Shown: positions 1 to 6,117, counted from the stretch's first letter. The stretch is DNA of 8,710 nucleotides from Rhodospirillales bacterium (GCA_028282185.1 JANQIJ010000268.1:1-8710), one strand, 5' to 3'. Program-made: numbers and translations. Notes: a model not told the origin generated them from the letters alone.

Positions 1-141
1 GAGGCGGCCGTGCGTCTGCCGGCCGACCGGCGCTACGCCAACCGGCGACGCACGCCGCAGAACGGGATCGTCATTCCCGACGCGCTTTTCGATAAGATCG
101 GAGACCTGACGGCCCAAAGGCGTGACGGCCCAAAGGCGTGA
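1..141 (+). CDS. 3' end of a Ldh2-family (malate/lactate-type) dehydrogenase, partial
   Basis: Frame 1 is open from the window edge to TGA at 139-141, giving the last 46 residues of a protein. The segment VRLPADRRYANRRR followed by NGIVIPDALF resembles the C-terminus of the Ldh2 family of NAD(P)-dependent malate, L-lactate and ureidoglycolate dehydrogenases, which ends in a pattern like LLPGE..(R)..R....GI.LPDALW. That match is from memory of the family; the catalytic and nucleotide-binding parts lie outside the window, so substrate and cofactor cannot be judged. The final residues (TAQRRDGPKA) are encoded by a 16-bp tandem repeat rather than by family sequence, and the stop codon is created by the repeat. 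The gene converges on mlaA, with 110 bp between the stops. Confidence is moderate for a real gene end and lower for the family. Confidence 0.55.
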   Translation, partial: EAAVRLPADRRYANRRRTPQNGIVIPDALFDKIGDLTAQRRDGPKA

Positions 142-161
142 CGGCCCAAAGGCGTGACGGC
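107..161. repeat. 16-bp tandem repeat, about 3.4 copies
   Basis: The unit TGACGGCCCAAAGGCG occurs three times without mismatch (107-122, 123-138, 139-154), followed by a 7-base partial copy (155-161). It spans the end of the leftmost reading frame. Because 16 is not a multiple of 3, each copy shifts the frame. In the present state the frame stops at a TGA at the start of the third copy. Two or more copies give the same stop, whereas one copy would leave the frame open into the following sequence. It also occupies part of the convergent gap behind mlaA. Confidence 0.95.
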
Positions 162-251
162 AAAGCGCGCCTCTACGGCGCTGGCGGAGGTCCACCGCCG
201 GCATTATCCGCCGTCGATCTCAGGTGGCGTTGGTTTCGGATACCGCAGGGC

Positions 252-1106
252 TTAGTTGCCGCCGGGCGCCGGCGTGGTGGCCAGCGCCGGATCCGGGGTT
301 TCCGCGTCCAGATCCAGGCGCGGACCGTCGGCATAGGCCGGAATCTTGCCGTCGTTGATAGCGACCGCGCGGCGCTGTTCATAGAGCGACTTCTCCGTGG
401 CATAGCGATCGACGGAATTGGCCGTCGCCGCGTCGATCGCGTCCTTGTTGTCGGAATAGGTCACGGTGCCCTGCGCCGCCTTGCCGGCTAGCGGCAGGGG
501 ATTGGCGATCGAGGTCAGGATATCGCCCGTCGCGTCGCGTAGGTTGGACGGCCCCAGGATCGGCAAGACGATATGCGGGCCGGCTTCCATCCCGCCCTTG
601 CCGAACGCCTGGCCCAGGTCTTCCGGACGGCTTTCGATGCCCATATCCGTCGCCGGATCGGCCAGGCCGCCGACACCCAGGGTCGAATTCACCAGGAATC
701 GCTCGGTCGCCGCGCCGGCGTTTTCCGTGTCGCCCTGCAACAATGAGGACACGGCGGTGATCGGCTCAGACAGGTTCTGGGCCGCGTTGGAAACGGCGTC
801 CTGAATCTGGTCCGGGGTGACCGCTTTGTAGCCCTCGATCAACGGATTCAGGATCAGGCCGCGGACCAGGTTGTTGAACCCGGAGGTCACGCGGTTGATG
901 TCTTCAAGCGGATCGTTGTCCTTGTTCTCGGCCGCGTCGTGGTGATACTGCATCGTCATGTCGCCGTCGGCGGGCGCCTTGGCGCTGTCGTCGGCCCAGG
1001 CGGGGGCGTCGGCGGTGGCCAGCAAAAGGGCTAGGGCGGCGCTGCCGGTCAACAAGGTTTTCTTGATTTCGCTGTTTTTGCTCTGGGTCTTCAGGGTATC
1101 GCGCAT
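252..1106 (-). CDS. mlaA: MlaA/VacJ family phospholipid-asymmetry protein, without lipobox
   Basis: A 284-residue protein of the MlaA (VacJ) family, which in Gram-negative bacteria removes misplaced phospholipids from the outer leaflet of the outer membrane and passes them to the Mla pathway. The family signature is clear: DPLEDINR..SGFNN (65-79), ILNPLIEGY (85-93), F..N...G.....D (137-150), RPEDLGQAFG (160-169) and G.......LGPSNLRD (176-191). The N-terminus has charged residues, a hydrophobic core (18-31) and an APAWA|DD signal peptidase I site near residue 38. There is no cysteine anywhere in the protein, so the lipobox of classical MlaA lipoproteins is absent. The ATG at 1106 was chosen because AAGGAGA precedes it by 7 bases and because the 26-codon longer reading frame would begin inside the putative promoter. 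Residues 262-284 form a proline- and aspartate-rich tail. No other mla gene is adjacent. Confidence 0.9.
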   Translation of the reverse strand: MRDTLKTQSKNSEIKKTLLTGSAALALLLATADAPAWADDSAKAPADGDMTMQYHHDAAENKDNDPLEDINRVTSGFNNLVRGLILNPLIEGYKAVTPDQIQDAVSNAAQNLSEPITAVSSLLQGDTENAGAATERFLVNSTLGVGGLADPATDMGIESRPEDLGQAFGKGGMEAGPHIVLPILGPSNLRDATGDILTSIANPLPLAGKAAQGTVTYSDNKDAIDAATANSVDRYATEKSLYEQRRAVAINDGKIPAYADGPRLDLDAETPDPALATTPAPGGN

Positions 1107-1121
1107 TGGGCGTCTCCTTGG

Positions 1122-1139
1122 GGCGCGGCGGGCCGCGCC
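1122..1139 (-). other. GC hairpin in the mlaA leader beside the ribosome binding site
   Basis: A perfect 8-bp inverted repeat (GGCGCGGC and GCCGCGCC, two bases apart) lies immediately upstream of the AAGGAGA Shine-Dalgarno sequence of mlaA. In the mRNA it would form a stable stem ending about 15 bases before the start codon. Its position could affect ribosome access, but no regulator or ligand is suggested by the sequence. Confidence 0.5.
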
Positions 1140-1181
1140 AACGAACTCATTCCTCATTCCCCATGGGTCCGGCAAGCATGC

Positions 1182-1209
1182 CATATACCGGGTCCATTGT
1201 GTGAGTCAA
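1182..1209 (-). promoter_or_regulatory. putative sigma-70 promoter of mlaA
   Basis: On the minus strand, TTGACT (1204-1209) and TATATG (1182-1187) are separated by 16 bases. This predicts a start near 1175 and a leader of about 70 bases that contains the GC hairpin and the Shine-Dalgarno sequence. It would make mlaA independent of the upstream TSUP gene despite the shared direction. Confidence 0.5.
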
Positions 1210-1290
1210 ATATGAGCAATCGGTAAAGGACGACGAACCGCCAAATCGGGCCGAAATGCCCGGAAAACCAGTGAATTTATCTTAGATCTC

Positions 1291-2034
1291 CTAGATCAAT
1301 GCACGGCCTGTCAGATAGAGGCCGAGCGCCATGAGCGCCAGGAAGAACAGCCGGCGGAAGGCTTCCGCCGGGACCCGGCGGCGGATGGCCTGGCCCAGGG
1401 CCATGCCCGCGGCCGCGGGGACCACCGCCAACGCCGAGGCGAGCGCCATATCCCGTGCGATCAGGCCGTGCCCGCCCAGCGATATGGCCAGGGCCACCGA
1501 GGCCGACACGAAGGCGATACCCATGGCCTGGACCAGTTCGTCCTTGCCCAGGCCGAGGGCCTGCAAGTAGAGCACGGCGGGCATGGTATAGACCCCGGCG
1601 GCGCCCAGCGACACGCCGCCCAGACCGCCCATCAGGGGGCCGAGCACGGGTTCCCAGCGCCCCGGCGGCGGGATCTGCGGTGTGACCAGGGAGACCAACG
1701 CGTGGGCCGCCAGAAGCATGCCCAGGACGCCGGTCAACAGCGCGGCGTCCTGGGTCGCCAACAGCCAGCCGCCCAGCCAGGTACAGGCCAGGGTCGCCAA
1801 CAGCAATGGCCACAGCCGCCGGATCAGGACCAGGAACCGGCCGCCCACGGCGGCCTGCCAGACGTTCAGCACCAGGGCCGGAATCAGCACGATCTGGATC
1901 GCTTGCGCCAAACCCAACAGCGCCGCGGTCATGCCGACGGCGACCATCGGCAGGCCGACGCCGACCAGGCCCTTGAACATTCCCGCCAAGAGGTAGACGG
2001 CGGCGGCGACGATCAGGATTTCCGGTGGCGGCAT
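1291..2034 (-). CDS. TSUP (TauE/SafE, formerly DUF81) family membrane transporter
   Basis: A 247-residue, very hydrophobic inner-membrane protein of the TSUP family, whose characterised members carry sulfite, sulfoacetate, taurine-derived or other small organic anions. The N-terminal helix ends in the family hallmark AGMFKGLVGVGLP (17-29), and a related glycine-rich motif, MGGLGGVSLGAAG, opens the second half, as expected for the internal duplication. Seven to eight membrane segments can be read by eye, and the length matches the family (about 250). I prefer the ATG at 2034: AGAAGA lies about 8 bases upstream, while the ATG at 2085 has no ribosome binding site and adds 17 proline- and threonine-rich residues not typical of the family. 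The substrate cannot be deduced, since no sulfur or taurine genes are next to it. The 184-bp gap to mlaA argues against a tight operon. Confidence 0.88.
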   Translation of the reverse strand: MPPPEILIVAAAVYLLAGMFKGLVGVGLPMVAVGMTAALLGLAQAIQIVLIPALVLNVWQAAVGGRFLVLIRRLWPLLLATLACTWLGGWLLATQDAALLTGVLGMLLAAHALVSLVTPQIPPPGRWEPVLGPLMGGLGGVSLGAAGVYTMPAVLYLQALGLGKDELVQAMGIAFVSASVALAISLGGHGLIARDMALASALAVVPAAAGMALGQAIRRRVPAEAFRRLFFLALMALGLYLTGRALI

Positions 2035-2166
2035 GGGGGATGTCTTCTGCGTGGCGGTGCTGGGCGGGCCGCCGGGTTGTAGCATACCGCCGGCCGTCGG
2101 CCCAAACAGCCGGGTGCCTCCGTCCGCGGGGCCTTCGGCGGGGTGCCGATGCCGCCGTCGTTGTCG

Positions 2167-2729
2167 TTATTGCGCGCGAAGCCACTTTCCCGGTTTCCGG
2201 GCCAGGGTCCGCCCGGGTTTCGCGGCATCGTCCTCCCCGCCGCCCAAGGGCAGGGGCCTGCCGGCCAAGCGGCGTTTGGCGCCGTCGAAGGCGTCCGCTT
2301 CCAGCAGCCGGTCGACATCGGCGAACAGGCGGCGGTCCCGGCCGCGGTCCAGGTCCATCTTCTTGCGGATCTGCTGCGCCCGGCCGTGGTCCGAGCGGAA
2401 CAGTTGGGCGAAGAAGTCGATGACTTCGGCGCGGCCCTTTTCTTGGTCCCGCGCCGCTTCGGACAAAAGCGCCGGCAGCATCCCGTCCGAGCCGAGGGAT
2501 TTCAGATGGCTCACCGTGCGGCCGTTCTCGGCCACCGCTTCCGCCGTCAGGCCGGAAAGCCGGGGCCGCTTGGGCGCCCCCGCCCGGCCGGCCGGTTGGC
2601 CCCGGCGGGTCCCACGGGCGCGGTGAGGATCGAAACCTCGCCGGGTTTGAGAATGGTCAACCCGTCGTCCCGGAGGGGACGAAGGGAGGAGGCAAACCCG
2701 CCCGGGGGGCGGCGGGGAAAGCGGGCCAT
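2167..2729 (-). pseudogene. unknown protein gene interrupted by a one-base frameshift
   Basis: Two overlapping minus-strand frames together look like one gene of about 187 codons. The first begins at ATG 2729, with AAAGGAT about 7 bases upstream, and reads MARFPRRPPGGFASSLRPLR, then DDGLTILKPGEVSILTAPVG, before stopping at 2547. The second is open to TAA at 2167-2169 and carries the protein-like part: LSGLTAEAVAENGRTVSHLK, EVIDFFAQLFRSDHGRAQQI and RRLFADVDRLLEADAFDGAK. Restoring one G in the GGGGG run (plus strand 2577-2581, read as C) joins them into PAGRGAPKRPRLSGL and onward. I see no classical slippery heptamer at the junction. The joined protein is basic, without membrane segments or a signal peptide, and predicted helical in its second half. 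I do not recognise the family. It may be a true pseudogene, a sequencing or assembly error, or, less likely, a slippage-expressed gene. Confidence 0.6.
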
Positions 2730-2740
2730 GGCGCGATCCT

Positions 2741-2860
2741 TTCATTATATGGAAATAGAACAAAAAAAGAATATTTGAACGATTTAGGGATATGGAAGTG
2801 GTAATATCAAGGCGAAAAACTAAAAAATCTTATTATAAGTACTTATCCTTATTTTTTCCC
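2741..2860. promoter_or_regulatory. AT-rich intergenic island between divergent genes
   Basis: By hand count, 31 of these 120 bases are G or C (26%), while the flanking genes are near 70%. It contains an A7 tract (2762-2768), an A6 tract (2822-2827), a T6 tract (2852-2857) and a perfect 12-bp palindrome. It sits between the start of the frameshifted minus-strand gene and the divergent gene starting at 2988, so it most likely holds promoters and binding sites for both. I could not settle on a convincing -35/-10 pair; the best minus-strand candidate (TTGATA at 2805-2810) has a poor -10. Promoter DNA bound by a xenogeneic-silencer-type protein is one reading. Confidence 0.6.
2835..2846. promoter_or_regulatory. 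12-bp palindrome, possible operator
   Basis: ATAAGTACTTAT is a perfect palindrome at the right side of the AT-rich island. Four A:T pairs flank it symmetrically (2824-2827 with 2854-2857) after an imperfect stretch. A hairpin with no loop is implausible, so a dimeric DNA-binding protein site fits better than a terminator. Confidence 0.4.
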
Positions 2861-2945
2861 GGGCGGGTGAGAGGACCGGCGGGCGCCGGCGACCGGGGAT
2901 TGTTGCCGGCCCCCGGGGCGGCTATGTTCGCCGATCGAATTTGAC

Positions 2946-2964
2946 CCGGTCGCGGGGCGACCGG
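2946..2964 (+). other. inverted repeat upstream of the 2988 gene
   Basis: CCGGTCGC and GCGACCGG form a perfect 8-bp inverted repeat around GGG, ending 23 bases before the ATG at 2988. TTGAC occurs just outside both arms (2941-2945 and 2965-2969). It may be an operator, or a leader hairpin next to the GAAAGG ribosome binding site. Confidence 0.45.
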
Positions 2965-2987
2965 TTGACGATGGGCGAAAGGCCGCC

Positions 2988-3401
2988 ATGTTCAAGGCGT
3001 TTTGGAGTTGGTTCGCGGGACCCGAGGCCGAGGCCCGGCGCATCAACCGCGACACGGAATACATCCTGTCCGAATTGGGCAACGAGCATTACGGCCCGAT
3101 CCGCGCCGAGGTTGCTGCCGACCTGCGCAAGGACATCGACTACGTGCTAGAGACCTTCATCAAGAAGGACGAAACCTACGGCCATAAACGGGCCGAGGAT
3201 CATTTGAAACGGATGCACGGCGAGGCGCGCCGCCGCCGCGACCAACGCGCCCTGACGGCGCTGACGCTTGCGATCATCTATGTCAGATGCGAGCGCATCG
3301 GGCCGCTGACCCAGCCGTCGCGGGACGGGATCGACCAGTTCCTGGCCGATTGGCGGCACCAGGCGGAAGGCGATTCCGGGGCCTTGCCGCCGGCGCCCTA
3401 A
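2988..3401 (+). CDS. conserved-looking hypothetical cytosolic protein, 137 aa
   Basis: I do not recognise this family. The ATG at 2988 is preceded by GAAAGG at a good distance, codon use is strongly GC-rich at third positions, and the frame runs cleanly to TAA at 3399-3401, so the gene looks real. The protein starts with an aromatic segment, MFKAFWSWFAG. A charged, mostly helical body follows (RRINRDTEYILSELG at 17-31; EVAADLRKDIDYVLETFIKK at 41-60), then an Arg-rich stretch (RRRR, 81-84), a moderately hydrophobic helix (LTALTLAIIYV, 89-99) and a proline-ended tail. There is no signal peptide and no convincing membrane span. It contains a single cysteine (C101). It is the first gene of the rightward block but is separated from the GST gene by 100 bp, a strong hairpin and a likely promoter, so it is probably transcribed alone. 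Confidence 0.75.
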   Translation: MFKAFWSWFAGPEAEARRINRDTEYILSELGNEHYGPIRAEVAADLRKDIDYVLETFIKKDETYGHKRAEDHLKRMHGEARRRRDQRALTALTLAIIYVRCERIGPLTQPSRDGIDQFLADWRHQAEGDSGALPPAP

Positions 3402-3425
3402 GCTTGCGACGGCGGGCGCCGGCGG
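3387..3425 (+). terminator. strong GC stem across the stop codon, terminator-like
   Basis: CCGCCGGCGCCC (3387-3398) and GGGCGCCGGCGG (3414-3425) form a perfect 12-bp, all-GC inverted repeat. The 15-base loop begins with the TAA stop of the preceding gene. There is no T run behind it, so it is not a textbook intrinsic terminator. It may pause polymerase, assist Rho-dependent ending or protect the mRNA 3' end. The right arm lies just before the putative promoter of the GST gene. Confidence 0.55.
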
Positions 3426-3428
3426 GGC

Positions 3429-3456
3429 TTGCCAGGCATCGGCGATGGCGTATGCT
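3429..3456 (+). promoter_or_regulatory. putative sigma-70 promoter of the GST-ybaK-like operon
   Basis: TTGCCA (3429-3434) and TATGCT (3451-3456) are 16 bases apart. The predicted start near 3463 leaves a leader of about 40 bases before the GST start codon, with AAGGGAG in it. It falls in the only non-coding gap before the two genes. Confidence 0.45.
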
Positions 3457-3501
3457 GGCCGGCAAATTTCAAGAAACCGCCGAACAAGGGAGATGGGATT
3501 G

Positions 3502-4134
3502 ATGATCGACCTTTATACCTGGGCGACGCCCAACGGCCGCAAGGCCTCCATCATGCTGGAGGAGGTGGGTCTCGACTACACGGTCCACGAAATCAACATC
3601 GGCAAGGGAGAGCAGCACGATCCGGAATTCCTGAAGATCTCACCCAACAACCGGATTCCGGCGATCGTCGATCCCGACGGCCCGGATGGCGAGGCGGTTT
3701 CCGTGTTCGAGACCGGGGCGATCCTGATCTACCTGGCGGAAAAGACCGGCAGCGACCTGTTGCCGGCGTCCGGGCGGGCGCGCATCGCCACCCTGGAATG
3801 GCTGATGTGGCAGATGGGCGGCGTCGGCCCGATGTTCGGCCAGGCCCATCATTTCTTGTTCAAGCCGAAGGAGGTCGTGCCCTATGGCCAGAAGCGCTAT
3901 CACGACGAGGCCAAGCGGCTTTACATGGTGATGAACGACCGGCGTCTGAACGACACCGAATACTTGGCCGGCGACGCATATTCCATCGCCGACATCGCGA
4001 CCTATCCCTGGGTTTCGCGCCATGAACGGCACGAAGTGGACCTGAATGAATTTTCCAATGTGAAGCGGTGGTTTGATACAATTTCCCAACGCGCGGCCGT
4101 GCAAAAGGGCATGGCGGTGCCGTTCCAGAACTAG
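3502..4134 (+). CDS. yfcG: Nu-class glutathione S-transferase (YfcG-like disulfide-bond oxidoreductase)
   Basis: A 210-residue cytosolic protein closely resembling E. coli YfcG, a Nu-class GST that reduces disulfides such as 2-hydroxyethyl disulfide using bound glutathione or glutathione disulfide rather than an active-site cysteine. The N-terminal thioredoxin-like domain (about 1-85) starts MIDLYTWATPNGRK, placing the Thr9-Pro-Asn11 active-site motif where YfcG has it. It continues with NNRIPAIVD (49-57, cis-Pro53) and VFETGAILIYLAEKTG (68-83), the glutathione-binding Glu-Thr turn. The all-helical C-terminal domain carries WQMGGVGPMFGQ.HHF (103-119) and YSIADIA..PW (160-170). The protein has no cysteine. 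ATG 3502 is preferred over ATG 3493 and a start further upstream (3445) because AAGGGAG ends 9 bases before it and YfcG begins with the same residues. It is followed after 23 bp by the YbaK-like gene, probably cotranscribed. Confidence 0.93.
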   Translation: MIDLYTWATPNGRKASIMLEEVGLDYTVHEINIGKGEQHDPEFLKISPNNRIPAIVDPDGPDGEAVSVFETGAILIYLAEKTGSDLLPASGRARIATLEWLMWQMGGVGPMFGQAHHFLFKPKEVVPYGQKRYHDEAKRLYMVMNDRRLNDTEYLAGDAYSIADIATYPWVSRHERHEVDLNEFSNVKRWFDTISQRAAVQKGMAVPFQN

Positions 4135-4157
4135 GCCGCTCCCAAGGGAGACGATGG

Positions 4158-4724
4158 ATGGCGTTCAAGCAAAAGAGATCGGTCCAGCGGGTGGTCCAGG
4201 CGCTGAAGGCGGCGGGGCTGGGCGACCGGGTCGTCGAGATGAAGCAGACCGCCCGCTCGGCCCAGGACGCGGCCCGCGCCGTGGACGTGGAACTTGGTCA
4301 GATCGTCAAGTCTCTCACCTTCCGCATTGGGGACAAACCGGTTCTGGCGCTCATCGCCGGCGACCATCAATGCCTCGCGGAGAACCTGCCCCGGGTCGTC
4401 GACCTGGAAGGCAAGGTGACCAAGCCGCAGGCCCAGCGGGTCAAGGACGTGACCGGTTTCACCATCGGCGGGGTCGCCCCGGTGGGTCTGGCGAACGACA
4501 TGCCGATCGCGATCGACGCCAGCCTGCGCCGGTTCGATCAACTCTATGCCGCGGCCGGCCACCCCCATTGTCTGTTCCCGGTCAGCTTCGCCGAATTGAA
4601 ACGGCTGACCGGCGGGATCGTCAGCTATAACATTTCCGAAGCGATCGACCCGGCGGATGTCGACATGCCGCGCTTCGAGCGTTCACGCACGTTCCGCGAA
4701 AAAGCGGCCACGGATCAGGCTTAG
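4158..4724 (+). CDS. YbaK/EbsC-type aminoacyl-tRNA deacylase
   Basis: A 188-residue protein of the YbaK/ProX superfamily, cytosolic enzymes that hydrolyse mischarged tRNAs (for example Cys-tRNA-Pro or Ala-tRNA-Pro) in trans of the synthetase. The family pattern is visible: ARSAQDAARAVDVELGQIVK (32-51), with Lys51 matching the conserved catalytic-region lysine, SLTFRIGDKPVLALIAGDHQ (52-71), then the glycine-rich FTIGGVAPVG (101-110), which aligns with the GG..P.G loop of YbaK. The ATG at 4158 has AAGGGAG 7 bases upstream; an overlapping ATG at 4154 is in another frame. Which misacylated tRNA it edits cannot be read from the sequence, and it may belong to a YbaK-like subgroup without proven editing activity. 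It lies 23 bp after the GST gene and converges on the next gene. Confidence 0.88.
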   Translation: MAFKQKRSVQRVVQALKAAGLGDRVVEMKQTARSAQDAARAVDVELGQIVKSLTFRIGDKPVLALIAGDHQCLAENLPRVVDLEGKVTKPQAQRVKDVTGFTIGGVAPVGLANDMPIAIDASLRRFDQLYAAAGHPHCLFPVSFAELKRLTGGIVSYNISEAIDPADVDMPRFERSRTFREKAATDQA

Positions 4725-4795
4725 CAAGAAGCCCTGCGGAACCGGCTCGATGTGACCAAGTTCGGGCCGGCGCTTTCAATATCGGCTTTCGCCGG

Positions 4796-6091
4796 TCAGC
4801 CTTTGCAGCTCTTCATGAATTCAGCGGCTAGGAAGGGGGTCTCGGGAACCTTCCTGAAATCCTGGTCTTCTTTCGCCGCTTTCGCGCGCAGGAATTCGTT
4901 GTTCGATCGCCATGCGTCGCGCCAATAGTAGGGTGAGCCAGGATCGAGAAACAGATCAAGCGCGGACTCAATGGTGCTTGGAAACAATTCCGCATTCTCC
5001 CAGGCCCATTCGTATTCTTCCGCCGAATACTTTGTGCTGCCCTCACGGGCGAGGTAGTCTCTGATCCCCTCGCTCCGTCCCTTGACGTCTACTTCCATCC
5101 ACCTGATCGTCTCAAACCAGACCTGCAAGGCTTGGCACAAGGCGACGCCCTTTTCCTCAAGTACTTTTCGTCTTACGACGAACCCGTTAATGACCGGCGC
5201 GGTCAATTCGGCAGACGTGATGAGTTCGATCGCTCCGTGGCGCCGAGCCTGAAATCTCTCGGTCAGGCCGCCGACGAACGCATCAACTTCGCCAGATTGG
5301 AAAGCCAATAGCGAACGGTCGGAGCTCGAATGGATTATTCGAGATCTCATCTCGCCTTGTTGCTCGCCTTTGGCAACGGCCGCGCGCGCCAATTGCTCCA
5401 TCTCGGTGTCGAAGGTCGCCGCGATCCGCTTCCCCGCGAGTTGTGCCACGGTCTTGAGGACGGCGGTCTCGTGGTCGCCCGTTTTCTTCAGCCATTCCGA
5501 ATAGGGAACCATGTCCGGCCCCTGCCTGGCGACGATCGCCGAGACAATCTGCAGGTGCCGTTTCATGCAGGAGCTGAGATTGCCGAGAGCCAGCCGACAG
5601 CGATTCATGCCATCGCCTTCATCGTCGCCGGGGTCGTGCGGCGAAAAATATCGATAACACTCGTCCCATTCATAGGTTTGGAACTGAATCTCGCTGCCGA
5701 GGGGCCTAAGTGAATAGTTGTAGGTGTACCCAAAGAAGACCGGCAGGATCGTATCCTGGTAGTGGGCCACGCCGTATTCGAGACGCCGGGTGCGGATTTC
5801 CGTGGGTGCCACGTTGGTGAGTCGGTGGTGCCAGTTCAAGAGGCGCCAAATGCTCCTTCTTGAACTGGCGTGGAGCCTAATTAAGAAGCCGCTGAGCTTG
5901 CCGCGCAAGTTGTAGTAGAGGAAGCCAAGCGCGGCCGCTACCAAATAGGCGCGCACGTCGGTTAACAGGACGAGCAGGTTGTCGAACACCAACAACTGCC
6001 AGGGGTCCTTGGCGCAGGCCTTGGCGTCTGAGACCAGCCGGTCCCAGCCGCACAATTTTTCGATAAGTCCCTCGGGCTCTGCTCCGGCCAT
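4796..6091 (-). CDS. membrane-anchored protein with type-2 solute-binding (NMT1/ThiY-like) domain
   Basis: A 431-residue protein I cannot assign to a named family. Residues 31-62 are hydrophobic, with a likely span at about 46-62 (VRAYLVAAALGFLYYNL). A strongly basic stretch follows (R63, K65, R72, R78, R79, R83, H88, H89, R90), so by the positive-inside rule the long C-terminal part should face the cytoplasm. Residues 218-330 resemble the second lobe of NMT1/ThiY/SsuA-type binding proteins: LAGKRIAATFDTEMEQLARA (218-237), SLLAFQSGEVDAFVGG (260-275) and APVINGFVVRRKVLEE (298-313). A first lobe may be residues 104-200. I see no transporter permease or ATPase nearby. ATG 6091 is preferred over GTG 6112: the GTG has no ribosome binding site and lies at the predicted transcription start. 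GC is lower than in the left half of the window (one 60-base line counted 53%, against 73% in the 2988 gene). Gene confidence is high; the domain is inferred. Confidence 0.85.
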   Translation of the reverse strand: MAGAEPEGLIEKLCGWDRLVSDAKACAKDPWQLLVFDNLLVLLTDVRAYLVAAALGFLYYNLRGKLSGFLIRLHASSRRSIWRLLNWHHRLTNVAPTEIRTRRLEYGVAHYQDTILPVFFGYTYNYSLRPLGSEIQFQTYEWDECYRYFSPHDPGDDEGDGMNRCRLALGNLSSCMKRHLQIVSAIVARQGPDMVPYSEWLKKTGDHETAVLKTVAQLAGKRIAATFDTEMEQLARAAVAKGEQQGEMRSRIIHSSSDRSLLAFQSGEVDAFVGGLTERFQARRHGAIELITSAELTAPVINGFVVRRKVLEEKGVALCQALQVWFETIRWMEVDVKGRSEGIRDYLAREGSTKYSAEEYEWAWENAELFPSTIESALDLFLDPGSPYYWRDAWRSNNEFLRAKAAKEDQDFRKVPETPFLAAEFMKSCKG

Positions 6092-6117
6092 CACACCCCC
6101 AGACCTCGACACACTTT

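Noticed and set aside
183..199. GGCGG/CCGCC hairpin in the convergent gap behind mlaA
   Set aside because: A 5-bp stem with no T tract on either strand. Insufficient for a terminator call.
1247..1262. CGGGC/GCCCG hairpin downstream of the TSUP gene
   Set aside because: A short 5-bp stem followed on the minus strand by only three T residues. Possible but too weak to annotate.
1468..2082. Long plus-strand frame (204 residues) opposite the TSUP gene
   Set aside because: It is Gln/Gly/Arg-rich, as expected for the antisense of a GC-rich membrane protein gene. The TSUP reading on the minus strand has clear family motifs.
2143..2778. Plus-strand frame of 211 residues opposite the frameshifted gene
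   Set aside because: No ribosome binding site, an unusual proline- and glutamine-rich translation, and a C-terminus running into the AT-rich island. The minus-strand frames read more like protein and have a good start.
3640..4104. Minus-strand frame of 154 residues opposite the GST gene
   Set aside because: It is a shadow of the GST gene, which has catalytic motifs and a good start.
4767..4795. CCGGCG/CGCCGG inverted repeat in the convergent gap after the YbaK-like gene
   Set aside because: A stem of only 6 bp with a 17-base loop and no T run on either side. Too weak to call a terminator.
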